Below are positions 1-9,291 of a stretch of 57,212 bases of DNA, one piece after another (position 1 is the stretch's first letter; each line of letters begins with the position of its first letter). The DNA lies in contig CAMKAT010000006.1 in assembly GCA_946410555.1 (NCBI GenBank), positions 1 through 57,212 of the forward strand, given 5' to 3'. The stretch is from an uncultured Caryophanales bacterium. GTDB lineage: Bacteria; Bacillota_I; Bacilli_A; RF39; UBA660. Under the pieces are notes generated by a model. The model was not told the origin of the DNA and ran no database searches. It was given only the letters and a program-made list of their open reading frames with translations. A program made the position numbers and the translations under genes.

Positions 1-337
1 TTAAGAATTCCATTGTATGTCTCTTTGGTTGAATTGGATAATCAGCTGGACAATCTCCAATTACTTCAATTGAATCAGGTTTAACTTCATAAGCTTGTTT
101 ACCATTAGATTCAACTAAAGTACCTTCGATTTTTAAAGCAGTACCAGCTAAGATTTTACATACTTCTTCAAAGTTTGATAATTCTTTTGTATAAACTATT
201 TGAAGTGTATTAATTGATGTTCCATCATAGAAATCAATGAAACCAAATTCTTTTTGATCTCTATTATTTCTAACCCAACCTTCAAGTGTAACTTTATCGC
301 CTATTTTTTTAGTTTTAAAAACATCTATTAAATCCAT
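1..337 (-). CDS. asnS: Asparaginyl-tRNA synthetase, N-terminal part (cut by window edge)
   Basis: Charges tRNA-Asn with asparagine in the cytoplasm. Only the first 112 codons are in the window: the OB-fold anticodon-binding domain, opening with MDLIDVFKTK and ending with the AsnRS signature QPKRHTMEFL that links this domain to the catalytic core. The ATG at 337 follows an AAAGGAAGAT Shine-Dalgarno site. It is the third gene of an operon with hisS and aspS, starting 19 nt after the aspS stop, with no promoter or terminator between them, so the T-box leader ahead of hisS probably controls it too. The catalytic domain lies beyond position 1 and cannot be judged. Confidence 0.95.
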   Translation of the reverse strand, partial: MDLIDVFKTKKIGDKVTLEGWVRNNRDQKEFGFIDFYDGTSINTLQIVYTKELSNFEEVCKILAGTALKIEGTLVESNGKQAYEVKPDSIEVIGDCPADYPIQPKRHTMEFL

Positions 338-356
338 AATAATCTTCCTTTCAATC

Positions 357-1673
357 TTAAGGTTCTATTCTAGAAGGTCCTCTGAAGATGAATTGAGTTT
401 CTTTTACAGAAGGTACTCCTAATAATAACATTGTTAATCTATCTACACCGATTGCAAATCCACCATGTGGAGGACAACCATATTTAAAGAATTGTAAGTA
501 GAACTTAACGTCTTCTCCTAAACCTTTTTCATTTGCATTTTTAACTAATTCTTCATATCTATGTTCTCTTTGAGCACCACTAGTAATTTCAGTACCTCTC
601 CAAATTAAATCATATCCTTGAAGTTTACCATTTTCATCTCTCATATGATAGAAAGGTCTCTTAGTTGCTGCATAGTCAACAATAAACATAAACTCAGAAC
701 CAAATTTTTCTTGAGCTAATCTATAAGTTAATTTTTCAGCTTCAGCATTCATATCACCAACATCTTCAGTAGGAATATCGAATCCATATCTATCATGTAA
801 TTCTTGATATAAATCTTTAAGCGCCATTCTTGGGAATGGTTTAGTTGGAACAATTACTTCTTTTCCATAAATTTCTTGAATCTTTTCTCCATATTTTTCT
901 TTTACTTTTGTTAAGCCTGCGATAAGTAAATCTTCTTCTAAAGACATAACATCTTCATAAGAATCAATATAAGAGAATTCTAAGTCAAATGAAGTAAATT
1001 CAGTAGCATGTCTATTTGTATTAGAATTTTCTGCTCTAAAACAAGGAGCTACTTCAAATACTTTATCTAAACCACTAGCTAAAGCCATTTGTTTATAGAA
1101 TTGAGGACTTTGAGCTAAGTAAGCTTTTCTATCAAAGTATTTAACTTCAAATACTTCACTACCAGATTCAGAAGCTGCACCAATTAATTTTGGTGTATGA
1201 ATTTCAGTAAAATTGTTTTCATATAAATAATTTCTCATAGCTTCTACCATGCAAGATTCAACTTGTCTAATAAGTAGATTCTTTTCATTTCTAATATCTA
1301 ACCATCTATAATCTAATCTAGTATCTAAATTAACACCATCTAAATTATTATAGTCAAATGGTAATTCTTCAGCTTTAGAAACAACTTCAATATCAGTAGG
1401 AATTAATTCTAATCCTCCTAGTTTAACTGCTTCATTTTCTACTACTTTAGCGTTAATTTTAATAACACTATCATGAGTAAGTGAAGAAACTAATTCAACC
1501 ATTTTAGTATTTTCTTCAACTGACTTTTCTACTGTCATTTGAACCTTTCCAGTAGAATCTCTTAGGATTACAAATTGAACCCATTTTTTATCTCTAACTA
1601 CATCAACAAATCCACTAAAAGAAATTTCTTCACCGATGTGTTTTCTTAATTCGTTAACATATACCTTTTTCAT
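357..1673 (-). CDS. aspS: Aspartyl-tRNA synthetase, archaeal/eukaryotic-type (short form)
   Basis: Class II synthetase that charges tRNA with aspartate. At 438 aa it lacks the GAD insertion domain of the roughly 590-aa bacterial AspRS, and it ends RGPSRIEP like archaeal AspRS. Visible parts: OB-fold anticodon domain (about residues 1-105), motif 2 with FRAENSNTNRH, and motif 3 GVDR near residue 410. Archaeal-type AspRS in bacteria is often non-discriminating, making Asp-tRNA-Asn for a transamidase. The neighbouring asnS argues that direct Asn charging exists here. The position matching Trp26 of the Thermococcus enzyme, tied to discrimination, looks like Asp24 by eye, so specificity is undecided. 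It sits 18 nt after hisS in the same operon. The upstream Shine-Dalgarno site is weak (AGAAGA). Confidence 0.93.
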   Translation of the reverse strand: MKKVYVNELRKHIGEEISFSGFVDVVRDKKWVQFVILRDSTGKVQMTVEKSVEENTKMVELVSSLTHDSVIKINAKVVENEAVKLGGLELIPTDIEVVSKAEELPFDYNNLDGVNLDTRLDYRWLDIRNEKNLLIRQVESCMVEAMRNYLYENNFTEIHTPKLIGAASESGSEVFEVKYFDRKAYLAQSPQFYKQMALASGLDKVFEVAPCFRAENSNTNRHATEFTSFDLEFSYIDSYEDVMSLEEDLLIAGLTKVKEKYGEKIQEIYGKEVIVPTKPFPRMALKDLYQELHDRYGFDIPTEDVGDMNAEAEKLTYRLAQEKFGSEFMFIVDYAATKRPFYHMRDENGKLQGYDLIWRGTEITSGAQREHRYEELVKNANEKGLGEDVKFYLQFFKYGCPPHGGFAIGVDRLTMLLLGVPSVKETQFIFRGPSRIEP

Positions 1674-1691
1674 CTTTTATTCTTCTTTCTA

Positions 1692-2942
1692 TTACATATG
1701 AATATCTAAGTATTCAACTAAGTTATTAATATTAACTCTTTCTTCTTCTTTAGTAGTATTATCTTTAATAACTACTTCATTCTTTTGTAAGTCTTCATCA
1801 TTTAATACGATTAAGTACTTAGCATTAAATCTATCTACAGATTTAAATTGTCCTTTAAGACTCTTACCCATAAGATCAGTTTCAACAATAAATCCATTTA
1901 ATCTTAAATCTTGGCATAAGTAAGCAGCTGTTTCTTTTTCATCTTCAGATACTGCTAAGATATATAAATCAATATCATTTTTAATTGGAATATGAATTTC
2001 ATTTTCTTCTAAAGCTAAGATAGTTCTATCATATCCCATAGCAAAACCTACACCTGGAACTGATGGACCACCAAGAGTTTCGACTAAACCATTATATCTT
2101 CCACCACCACCAAGGGCATAAGAGTCACCTAAAACAACTTCAAAAACAGTATGATTATAGTAATCTAAACCTCTAACTAAGTTAGTATCAACTTCATAAG
2201 GAATATCCATTAAATCTAAAAGTTCTTGTAATCTTTCAAAACGAGTTTTACTTTCTTCATTTAAATAATCAATAGTTTTTGGAGCATTCTTAATAATTTC
2301 AGAATCAGCATCTACTTTGCAATCTAAAATTCTTAAAGGATTCTTTTCTAATCTATTTTGGCAATCTTCACATAATTCATTAATATGTGGTCTAAAGTAG
2401 TTAACTAAAGTTTCTCTATAATTATTTCTTGATTCAGTATCCCCTAATGAGTTAAGTTTAATCTTAACATCTTCAAGTCCTAATAACTTGTAAGCATTAT
2501 AAGCTAAACTAATTACTTCAGCATCACTTTCTACTGAATCACAACCAAAGCATTCAAATCCCCATTGAGTAAATTCTCTATTTCTTCCTGATTGAGGTCT
2601 TTCATATCTATACATCTTTTGATTATAGTAAACTTTAACTGGATCAGTCATATTACCATATAGTTTATTTTCAATAAACCATCTTACAACACCAGCAGTT
2701 CCTTCAGGTCTTAAAGTGATACTTCTATCTCCTCTATCTTTAAAATCATAAGTTTCTTTAGTTACGATATCTGATGTATCTCCAACACCTCTATGGAATA
2801 ATTCTGAAGCTTCAAATACTGGGGTTTCAATATAACCATAATTATATTTTTCACATAATGCATTTAAAACATCGTTTACATACATTCTCTTTTTAGCTAA
2901 ATCACCATAAATATCATATGTTCCTTTTTGTTTTGTAATCAT
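1692..2942 (-). CDS. hisS: Histidyl-tRNA synthetase
   Basis: Charges tRNA-His with histidine. The 416-aa length is normal. Class II motif 2 is seen in MYRYERPQSGRNREF, the HisA motif in LVRGLDYYNHTVFEV, and HisB/motif 3 in ALGGGGRYNGL with GVGFAMGYDR, followed by the anticodon-binding domain. The ATG at 2942 has an AAGGA site. It is the first gene of the hisS-aspS-asnS operon and lies directly behind a T-box leader, so expression should rise when the cognate tRNA is uncharged. Confidence 0.97.
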   Translation of the reverse strand: MITKQKGTYDIYGDLAKKRMYVNDVLNALCEKYNYGYIETPVFEASELFHRGVGDTSDIVTKETYDFKDRGDRSITLRPEGTAGVVRWFIENKLYGNMTDPVKVYYNQKMYRYERPQSGRNREFTQWGFECFGCDSVESDAEVISLAYNAYKLLGLEDVKIKLNSLGDTESRNNYRETLVNYFRPHINELCEDCQNRLEKNPLRILDCKVDADSEIIKNAPKTIDYLNEESKTRFERLQELLDLMDIPYEVDTNLVRGLDYYNHTVFEVVLGDSYALGGGGRYNGLVETLGGPSVPGVGFAMGYDRTILALEENEIHIPIKNDIDLYILAVSEDEKETAAYLCQDLRLNGFIVETDLMGKSLKGQFKSVDRFNAKYLIVLNDEDLQKNEVVIKDNTTKEEERVNINNLVEYLDIHM

Positions 2943-2962
2943 ACTATTTCCTTCTTTCTAAT

Positions 2963-3172
2963 AAAAAAAGTACCAAAATCTTGTAAGGACGAAACATAAT
3001 TTCGCGGTGCCACCTTACTTTACCTTGGTACTCTCAATTCGTAATTATCGCTTTACATGCGTTTGATCAATAGAAAGTGTTAACTTAATGCTCTTTATAC
3101 GGACTTTTCACCATGTACCGCTCTCTTATTATAAAGTTGGACATTAAACCATGTCTTTCTCACAAAATATAT
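2963..3172 (-). promoter_or_regulatory. T-box riboswitch leader of hisS-aspS-asnS
   Basis: The minus-strand leader carries the T-box bulge AAGGTGGCACCGCG (3003-3016) between the arms of a long terminator hairpin (AGTACCAA at 3025-3032 against TTGGTACT, then U7 at 2963-2969). Stem I can be drawn by hand: base helix GAAAG (3155-3159) with CUUUC (3073-3077), upper helix UUUAAUG (3142-3148) with CAUUAAG (3084-3090), leaving a 6x6 internal loop whose 3' side is UUAACA. In it AAC (Asn, 3079-3081) is followed by A, the usual specifier context. CAC (His, 3077-3079) overlaps it. The fold is hand-made. Confidence 0.92.
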
Positions 3173-3176
3173 AGAG

Positions 3177-3205
3177 ATTATATCGTTTTTCCGTCGTTTT
3201 GTCAA
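3177..3205 (-). promoter_or_regulatory. SigA-type promoter of the hisS operon
   Basis: Perfect -35 TTGACA (3200-3205) and perfect -10 TATAAT (3177-3182) with a 17-nt spacer. Transcription would begin just before the T-box stem I. Confidence 0.9.
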
Positions 3206-3227
3206 TAACTTGGTACTTTAAATGCTC

Positions 3228-3812
3228 TTATACTTGCTTTTTATTTTCAACTCTAATTTCTTCAGCTTTTTCTCCAATTTTATCTAATAATTTTATCTCT
3301 TCATCTACGATCTTAGAACAATCATAATCTTTATTCTCTACACTACATTTATTACTTTTTTGATCATGAAGAATTAAATATTCTTTCTTCAATTTTTTAC
3401 CTGAGATAGTATATTTAACCCAACCAGTTTTTTCACCAGAGAATGAAGAATACCCATCAACTGTATTATAAGTAATATAATCATCAGTTTCATAAGCATA
3501 CATCTTATTACCAGTATAATTAAAGATATATCCCTTTTCATTTATTCCATATAAGGCAACATAGAATTCCAAATGAGAATCATTACCATAATCAACAAAA
3601 GAATAAAAACTTATATCATATTCTCCATCTTTTAATAAATCATCTATATTCATTTTCTTATTATTTAAAATAAATGAAGTTTTCTTGCTTATAATAGTTA
3701 AATAAGTATCTTTTAAATCAGTCTTTTTATTAAACACTTTAGTAAATAATATAACTAATACTAATACTAAAATAATTAAAACACTACATATAATAATCAT
3801 TTTCTTTTTCAT
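3228..3812 (-). CDS. Unknown membrane-anchored protein
   Basis: 194 aa, not recognised. One hydrophobic segment at residues 5-24 after MKKK, then a Lys-rich stretch and a polar domain, so probably N-terminally anchored with the rest outside the cell. Two cysteines lie close together near the C-terminus (NKCSVENKDYDCSK) and could form a disulfide. The ATG follows GGTGATGAT. It lies between the lepA terminator and the hisS promoter and is probably transcribed alone or by read-through from lepA. Confidence 0.75.
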   Translation of the reverse strand: MKKKMIIICSVLIILVLVLVILFTKVFNKKTDLKDTYLTIISKKTSFILNNKKMNIDDLLKDGEYDISFYSFVDYGNDSHLEFYVALYGINEKGYIFNYTGNKMYAYETDDYITYNTVDGYSSFSGEKTGWVKYTISGKKLKKEYLILHDQKSNKCSVENKDYDCSKIVDEEIKLLDKIGEKAEEIRVENKKQV

Positions 3813-3835
3813 ATCATCACCATATAAAGTATATC

Positions 3836-3866
3836 AAAAAAAATGAAGTATAACTATACTTCATTA
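3836..3866 (-). terminator. Terminator of lepA, starting inside its stop codon
   Basis: Hairpin AATGAAGTATA / TATACTTCATT followed by T8 on the minus strand. The 5' arm includes the lepA TAA. Confidence 0.88.
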
Positions 3867-5663
3867 ATCTTTGTCTGTTTTTAAAACAGCTAAGAAAGCC
3901 TCAGGTGGTATTTCTACCCTTCCTATAACTTTCATCTTCTTTTTACCTTCTTTTTGTTTTTCAAGAAGTTTTCTCTTTCTTGAGATATCTCCACCATAAC
4001 ATTTAGCAAGTACATTCTTTCTCATTTGACTAATAGTTTCTCTTGCGATAACCTTAGATCCAATACTAGCTTGAAGTGGAACTTGGAATAATTGTCTTGG
4101 AATAATCTTCTTTAAATCCTCAACAATCTTTTTACCTCTTTGATATGCAAAATCTTTATGAACTATCATAGATAAAGCATCAACAGGTTCTCCATTTATA
4201 AGTATATCCATCTTAACTAAAGGACTTGGTTTATAACCAATAAGCTCATAGTCAAATGATGCATAACCTTTAGTACTTGATTTTAATCTATCAAAGAAAT
4301 CATATACAATTTCGGATAAAGGAATTTCATAATGAATAGTAACTCTTTCAGCATTAATATATTCCATATCTTTATAAATACCACGCTTATCTTGACATAG
4401 TTCCATGATAGCTCCGATATATTCAGAAGGAACAAATATATTAGTTTTAATATAAGGTTCTCTGATTTCTTTAATATGAGTTCTATCAGGTAATTTAGAT
4501 GGTGAATCAATAATAATTTCACTACCATCATTTTGAGTAACTTCATAAATTACCGAAGGACTTGTAGTAATAATATCTAAGTCAAACTCTCTTCTTAATC
4601 TTTCTTCGATAACATCCATATGAAGAAGTCCTAAGAAACCACATCTAAATCCAAAACCTAAGGCTTCACTTGTTTCAGGTTCAAATGATAAAGATGCATC
4701 ATTAAGTTTAAGTTTTTCTAACGCTTCTTTTAAAGCATCAAACTTATTTGGTTCAATTGGGAATAATCCAGAATAAACCATTGGTTTCATTGGTTTATAA
4801 CCAGGAAGTGGATTCTTAGCTTCATGAGATAAAGTAGTTACAGTATCACCTACTTTAACTGAATCAATAGTTTTAATTGAAGCATCAATCCAGCCTACAT
4901 CACCAACAGATAATTCTTTTAAACTCTTTCTAGCCGGAGTATTAACACCTAAATCAATTACTTCATAAACTTTTCCAGTTTCCATCATCTTGATTTTATC
5001 ATGTACTTTAATGCTTCCATCAAATACTCTTACAGAAGCAATAACTCCTCTATAAGGGTCAAAATAAGAGTCAAAGATCATTGCTCTTGTTTTATCATCC
5101 GAACTTTCTCTTGGAGGATTAATTCTTTCTACAATAGCATCAATAATTTCCTTAACACCTTCACCAGTTTTAGCAGAACATTTAAGAACTTCATCTTCTC
5201 TAAATCCTAAGATTTGAGTTAACTCTTCCATTCTTTTTGGAATATCAGCATTAGGTAAATCTATTTTATTAATTACTGGAATAATTGTTAAATCATTACC
5301 TAAAGCAAGATAAAGATTAGCTAAAGTTTGTGCTTCAATTCCTTGAGCTGCATCTACAATAAGAATTGCTCCTTCACAAGCTGCTAAACTACGAGATACT
5401 TCATAAGAAAAGTCTACATGTCCTGGAGTATCTATTAAGTGAAGTAAATAATCTTCACCATTATATTTATAATTAAGTTCAACTGCATTTAACTTAATAG
5501 TGATTCCTCTTTCTCTTTCAAGATCCATAGAATCTAATATTTGTGCTTTCATATCATGTTCTGAAACTGCTCCAGTAATTTCAAGAATTCTATCAGCAAG
5601 TGTACTTTTTCCATGATCTATATGAGCAATAATACTAAAGTTTCTAATATGTTTAGTGTCCAT
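3864..5663 (-). CDS. lepA: Elongation factor 4 (back-translocating GTPase)
   Basis: Ribosome-associated GTPase of the EF-G family that acts on stalled or mis-translocated ribosomes. 599 aa, full length. G1 [13 protein letters not shown] lies at the N-terminus, then the switch/G2 region, [15 protein letters not shown] (G3) and NKIDLP (G4). The C-terminal domain typical of LepA follows (KKIIPRQLF, then the basic [18 protein letters not shown]). The ATG at 5663 has AAAGAGTGAT upstream. The trmK terminator ends only about 15 nt before it, so lepA is either read through from dnaG-rpoD-trmK or has a promoter inside trmK. Confidence 0.97.
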   Translation of the reverse strand: MDTKHIRNFSIIAHIDHGKSTLADRILEITGAVSEHDMKAQILDSMDLERERGITIKLNAVELNYKYNGEDYLLHLIDTPGHVDFSYEVSRSLAACEGAILIVDAAQGIEAQTLANLYLALGNDLTIIPVINKIDLPNADIPKRMEELTQILGFREDEVLKCSAKTGEGVKEIIDAIVERINPPRESSDDKTRAMIFDSYFDPYRGVIASVRVFDGSIKVHDKIKMMETGKVYEVIDLGVNTPARKSLKELSVGDVGWIDASIKTIDSVKVGDTVTTLSHEAKNPLPGYKPMKPMVYSGLFPIEPNKFDALKEALEKLKLNDASLSFEPETSEALGFGFRCGFLGLLHMDVIEERLRREFDLDIITTSPSVIYEVTQNDGSEIIIDSPSKLPDRTHIKEIREPYIKTNIFVPSEYIGAIMELCQDKRGIYKDMEYINAERVTIHYEIPLSEIVYDFFDRLKSSTKGYASFDYELIGYKPSPLVKMDILINGEPVDALSMIVHKDFAYQRGKKIVEDLKKIIPRQLFQVPLQASIGSKVIARETISQMRKNVLAKCYGGDISRKRKLLEKQKEGKKKMKVIGRVEIPPEAFLAVLKTDKD

Positions 5664-5678
5664 ATAATCACTCTTTCT

Positions 5679-5707
5679 AAAAAAAGAATATCTATATATT
5701 CTTTTTT
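5679..5707 (-). terminator. Terminator overlapping the end of trmK
   Basis: Stem AAAAAGAATAT / ATATTCTTTTT with loop ATAG and T7 on the minus strand. The trmK stop TAG lies in the loop, so the last codons form the 5' arm. Confidence 0.88.
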
Positions 5708-6345
5708 AATTTATTTAAAAATCTAATTTCTTTCTTTAAAGAATGTCTAATTAATATTTTATTATTAGGTATTTTATTTAATATCTTATTTAAATAATCA
5801 ATTCTATAATCTAAATACATTTTATTCTTAATTAAGAATGGTCCATATTTAATTTCATTCTTATTATATTTAGAATTACCTTTTTCAAATACAATATTAA
5901 TATAAGTTTTATTACTATCTTCTAAGATATCTTCATTAGTAATCTTAAAACCTTTATTAACTATTTCACTTCTTAATATTTCATGGTCATTATTAGATTG
6001 AATAACCATCTTTTTAATATTCTTAAAATAATCATTTTCAATAATATTAACAATCGTAGAAGTTCCCATACCAGATATAAGCATTGTATCTATATCATCT
6101 GAGGTTTTTAAAACTTCTAAACCATTACCTAACCTTGTTTCAATTTTTTTATCAAGTTTATGTAACTTAATATTATCGATGCCTTGTTTTAAAGCTTTTT
6201 CATGTATATCAGATACAATCATACTTTTTAAGATACCTTCTTCAATTAAATAGATATCAAGTAAAGCGTGATCGCATCCAATATCAATTACTTTATCATC
6301 TTTATCAAAATATTTTGCTAAAGATTTAAGTCTATTACTAATCAT
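5692..6345 (-). CDS. trmK: tRNA (adenine-22-N1)-methyltransferase TrmK
   Basis: SAM-dependent enzyme that makes m1A22 in tRNA. 217 aa. The Rossmann SAM-binding loop [15 protein letters not shown] lies near residue 20, followed by [12 protein letters not shown] and the motif [14 protein letters not shown], all typical of TrmK. The helical C-terminal part matches the family layout. Its ATG overlaps the rpoD stop by one base (TAATG), which suggests translational coupling. The order dnaG-rpoD-trmK is that of Bacilli. Confidence 0.92.
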   Translation of the reverse strand: MISNRLKSLAKYFDKDDKVIDIGCDHALLDIYLIEEGILKSMIVSDIHEKALKQGIDNIKLHKLDKKIETRLGNGLEVLKTSDDIDTMLISGMGTSTIVNIIENDYFKNIKKMVIQSNNDHEILRSEIVNKGFKITNEDILEDSNKTYINIVFEKGNSKYNKNEIKYGPFLIKNKMYLDYRIDYLNKILNKIPNNKILIRHSLKKEIRFLNKLKKNI

Positions 6346-7451
6346 TATTCCACCATAAAGTCTTTTAATTTTTTAGCTCTTGATGGGTGTCTTAATTTTC
6401 TTAAAGCTTTTGCTTCAATTTGTCTAATACGTTCACGAGTAACGTTAAATTTCTTACCAACTTCTTCAAGTGTATAGCAAGTTCCATCAATTAAACCAAA
6501 ACGTAATTCAAGAACTTGTTGTTCTCTTGGTTGTAATGTTTTTAATACATTTCTAATTTCTTCTTTTAAGATTTCATTAGTAGCATATTCTTCTGGAGAT
6601 AAAGTATTTTTATCTTCTACAAAATCACCTAAATGTGAATCGTCTTCTTCACCAATTGGAGTTTCTAATGAAACTGGATCTTGGCTAATCTTCATAACTT
6701 CTCTTACTTTATCTACACCAATACCCATTTTCTTAGCGATTTCTTCATCACTTGGTTCTCTATTTAATTCAAGAGTTAATTGTCTTTGAATACGAGACAT
6801 TTTATTAATAGTTTCAACCATATGAACTGGTACACGAATAGTACGCGCTTGATCTGCTAAAGCACGAGTAATAGCTTGTCTAATCCACCAAGTTGCATAT
6901 GTAGAGAATTTAAATCCTTTACCAAAGTCGAATTTTTCTACAGCTTTTAATAAACCAATATTACCTTCTTGGATTAAGTCTAAGAATAATAAACCTCTAC
7001 CAACATATCTCTTAGCAATAGAAACTACTAAACGTAAGTTAGCTTCAGCTAATTGATTCTTAGCTTCTTCATCACCTTCAGCTGCTCTAATAGAAAGGTC
7101 AGCTTCTTCGGCTGGAGTTAATAATGATTTACGTCCGATTTCTTTTAAATACATACGTACTGGATCGTTAATATTAACATCTTTAACTAAATCTTCATCA
7201 TTTAAGATAACTACTTCTTCACTCTTAGCTTCTCCACCTTCAGAGCTTTCAGCTTCTTCTTTAGTTACTACATTGATTCCTGCATCTACTAATGCATTAT
7301 ATAAAGAATCTAATGAATCACTATCCATATCTAAGCCTTTTAAGGCATCAGCTAATTCTTCAAATGTAATAAAACCTTTCTTTTGTCCTAATTCAATTAA
7401 TTCTGCTTTTCTTTCATCAAATGTTTTGATTTCTTTTACTTGTTTTGCCAT
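6345..7451 (-). CDS. rpoD: Primary RNA polymerase sigma factor SigA/RpoD
   Basis: House-keeping sigma factor that directs RNA polymerase to TTGACA/TATAAT promoters. 368 aa, the short Firmicute form. Region 1.1 (residues about 1-65) is followed by an acidic linker, region 1.2/2 ([44 protein letters not shown]), region 3, and the region 4 helix-turn-helix ([27 protein letters not shown]). It is the middle gene of dnaG-rpoD-trmK, with 2 nt to dnaG upstream. Promoters seen elsewhere in the window fit this factor. Confidence 0.98.
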   Translation of the reverse strand: MAKQVKEIKTFDERKAELIELGQKKGFITFEELADALKGLDMDSDSLDSLYNALVDAGINVVTKEEAESSEGGEAKSEEVVILNDEDLVKDVNINDPVRMYLKEIGRKSLLTPAEEADLSIRAAEGDEEAKNQLAEANLRLVVSIAKRYVGRGLLFLDLIQEGNIGLLKAVEKFDFGKGFKFSTYATWWIRQAITRALADQARTIRVPVHMVETINKMSRIQRQLTLELNREPSDEEIAKKMGIGVDKVREVMKISQDPVSLETPIGEEDDSHLGDFVEDKNTLSPEEYATNEILKEEIRNVLKTLQPREQQVLELRFGLIDGTCYTLEEVGKKFNVTRERIRQIEAKALRKLRHPSRAKKLKDFMVE

Positions 7452-7453
7452 AA

Positions 7454-9187
7454 TTACACATCCTTCTTTAATTTTATTAAATCATTCAACATTTTTAGTT
7501 GTTCATTAATATCTGTAGATTTCTTTATATCAGTAACTTCATCATCTATTTTATTCTTCTTATGAATCTCTTTAATCTTTTCAATAAAGCCTACAAAATC
7601 ATTATCAATTAACTCTAAATTAATATTGTCATCTAATATTTCTAATATGTCATTTAAATACTTAGAATCTCTTTCTTCAGTAATAAAATCTGCCATATTA
7701 ATATAATTGTATTTTATATAAAATGCAAGTATATCTGCTGCTATTTCCTCATATTTACTTATTGGTAAATAAGAAAGTTCTTGCTGATATAACCTAATAT
7801 ACTTTGTATCACTAATCATATAGAAAATCATTTTTTCGCATAAATCATTTTCTAAACTAATTCTTTTCTTTTTTAACTTAACAGTTTCTTTCTGTTTAGT
7901 AGTTATTGGTTTAACATCTAGTGAATCAAACTTCTTCATTAAAGTAGATTTACTAATATTAAACTCTTTACTTAAACCATTAATCGTAGACTCAATTAAT
8001 ATCTCATCATTACTCTTCTTTAACTCCTCTAAAACTGAATTAATATACTTACTAATATCTTCAGCTTTAGTTAAGTTTTTATTCTTACTGAATATACTCT
8101 TTTTAAATTCAAAATAAGTAAGTGGATGATCAATTAAGTTTTGATATGCTTCCACTCCATGTTTAATAATATATTCATCAGGGTCTTTCTCTTGAGATAA
8201 TCTAACAACTAATGGATTAATACCATACTTTTGTAGAAGTTCTCCTGCTGCTACCGTAGCTTTCTCACCAGCACTATCAGCATCGAAACATAAAACAATA
8301 TCTACATTAAGTCTCTTTAGCATATTAACATGATTATCAGTTAATGCTGTTCCCATCGTAGCAACTACATTCTTAACACCACTAGCATAAACTCTAATAG
8401 CATCCATTTGTCCTTCTACTAAGATAATCTTTTTTAACTTCTTAGCTTCATTTCTTGCTCTATGGAAATTAAATAATATTTCACCTTTTTTAAATATAGG
8501 TGTTTCTTTGGTATTTATATATTTAGCTTCATTATCACGTTTCTCATATATACGGGCACTAAAAGCTACAGCTTTTCCATTTGGATTATGAATAGGAAAA
8601 GTAACTCTATCTCTAAATAAATCATATAGACTCTTTCCTCTATTAATAAGTCCTGAATTAATCAATGTTTCTTCATCATATCCTTTAGCTAAAAATAACT
8701 TAGTTAAAGTATCAATCTCTTTAGAAGCATAACCTATTTCAAACTCATCAATTATCTCATCACTTAAACCTCTATCATTTAAGTATTTATGAGCCTCATG
8801 TCCTAAAGAACTTTTAAGATTATTTTGATAATACTTAATAGCCAAGTCATAAGCATCATACATTGACTCATACTTTGATGTTTCCCTAAAATCAACATTA
8901 AGTTCAATACCTGACTTCTCAGCTACAATCTTAACAGCTTCTAAAAATGAAACATTTTCATAATCTTGAATAAACTTAAATACATTACCAGTTGAATGAC
9001 AAGTAAAGCAAGAGTATATTCCCTTTTCTTTAGATACACTCATTGATGGAGTATGATCATCATGAAAAGGACAAATACCAAAATAGTTCTTACCTTTTTT
9101 AACTAAATCTACATAAGAACTAATAATATTTACTATGTCAGCACTCTTTTGTATTTGATTAATTTCTTCGTTTGTTAAATGTGCCAT
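7454..9187 (-). CDS. dnaG: DNA primase
   Basis: Synthesises RNA primers at the replication fork with the DnaB-type helicase. 577 aa. The N-terminal zinc-binding domain is at about residues 38-64 ([10 protein letters not shown] with CFTCH). The TOPRIM core carries [18 protein letters not shown] and [10 protein letters not shown]. The C-terminal helicase-binding region is divergent and Lys-rich. First gene of the dnaG-rpoD-trmK operon. The ATG at 9187 follows GAGGG. The DNA just upstream is a regulatory element that recurs elsewhere in the window. Confidence 0.97.
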   Translation of the reverse strand: MAHLTNEEINQIQKSADIVNIISSYVDLVKKGKNYFGICPFHDDHTPSMSVSKEKGIYSCFTCHSTGNVFKFIQDYENVSFLEAVKIVAEKSGIELNVDFRETSKYESMYDAYDLAIKYYQNNLKSSLGHEAHKYLNDRGLSDEIIDEFEIGYASKEIDTLTKLFLAKGYDEETLINSGLINRGKSLYDLFRDRVTFPIHNPNGKAVAFSARIYEKRDNEAKYINTKETPIFKKGEILFNFHRARNEAKKLKKIILVEGQMDAIRVYASGVKNVVATMGTALTDNHVNMLKRLNVDIVLCFDADSAGEKATVAAGELLQKYGINPLVVRLSQEKDPDEYIIKHGVEAYQNLIDHPLTYFEFKKSIFSKNKNLTKAEDISKYINSVLEELKKSNDEILIESTINGLSKEFNISKSTLMKKFDSLDVKPITTKQKETVKLKKKRISLENDLCEKMIFYMISDTKYIRLYQQELSYLPISKYEEIAADILAFYIKYNYINMADFITEERDSKYLNDILEILDDNINLELIDNDFVGFIEKIKEIHKKNKIDDEVTDIKKSTDINEQLKMLNDLIKLKKDV

Positions 9188-9194
9188 ATAAAAT

Positions 9195-9251
9195 ACCCTC
9201 TAATATATATTATTACCGATAACCCCTTAAATCTCTTGAAATTTCTTTAAA
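9195..9251 (-). promoter_or_regulatory. dnaG upstream element, repeated at 28068-28123
   Basis: On the minus strand this leader contains AAAGAAATTTC, then ATTTAAGGGG and TATATTAGAGGG in that order with the same spacing (one gap) as the plus-strand region 28068-28123. GAAATTTC is itself palindromic. No good -35/-10 pair of the SigA type was found; TAATAAT and TATATT are possible -10 hexamers. The GAGGG serves as the dnaG Shine-Dalgarno site. Confidence 0.55.
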
Positions 9252-9255
9252 TTTA

Positions 9256-9291
9256 TAAAAAAAACTTTGATATTTTTATAAATACCAAAGT
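9256..9291 (-). terminator. Terminator of mnmA, formed by its last codons
   Basis: Stem AAACTTTGGTATTT / AAATATCAAAGTTT followed by T8 on the minus strand. The codons for the final Leu-Trp-Tyr-Leu and the stop supply the 5' arm and loop. Confidence 0.88.

Noticed and set aside
3088-3090. CAU (His) triplet in the T-box leader as specifier
   Set aside because: It falls in the upper helix of stem I (CAUUAAG paired with UUUAAUG), not in the specifier loop.
3028-3220. AGTACCAAG occurring both in the T-box terminator and upstream of the promoter
   Set aside because: The upstream copy is outside the transcript and is only nine bases; likely chance or a remnant of an old terminator.
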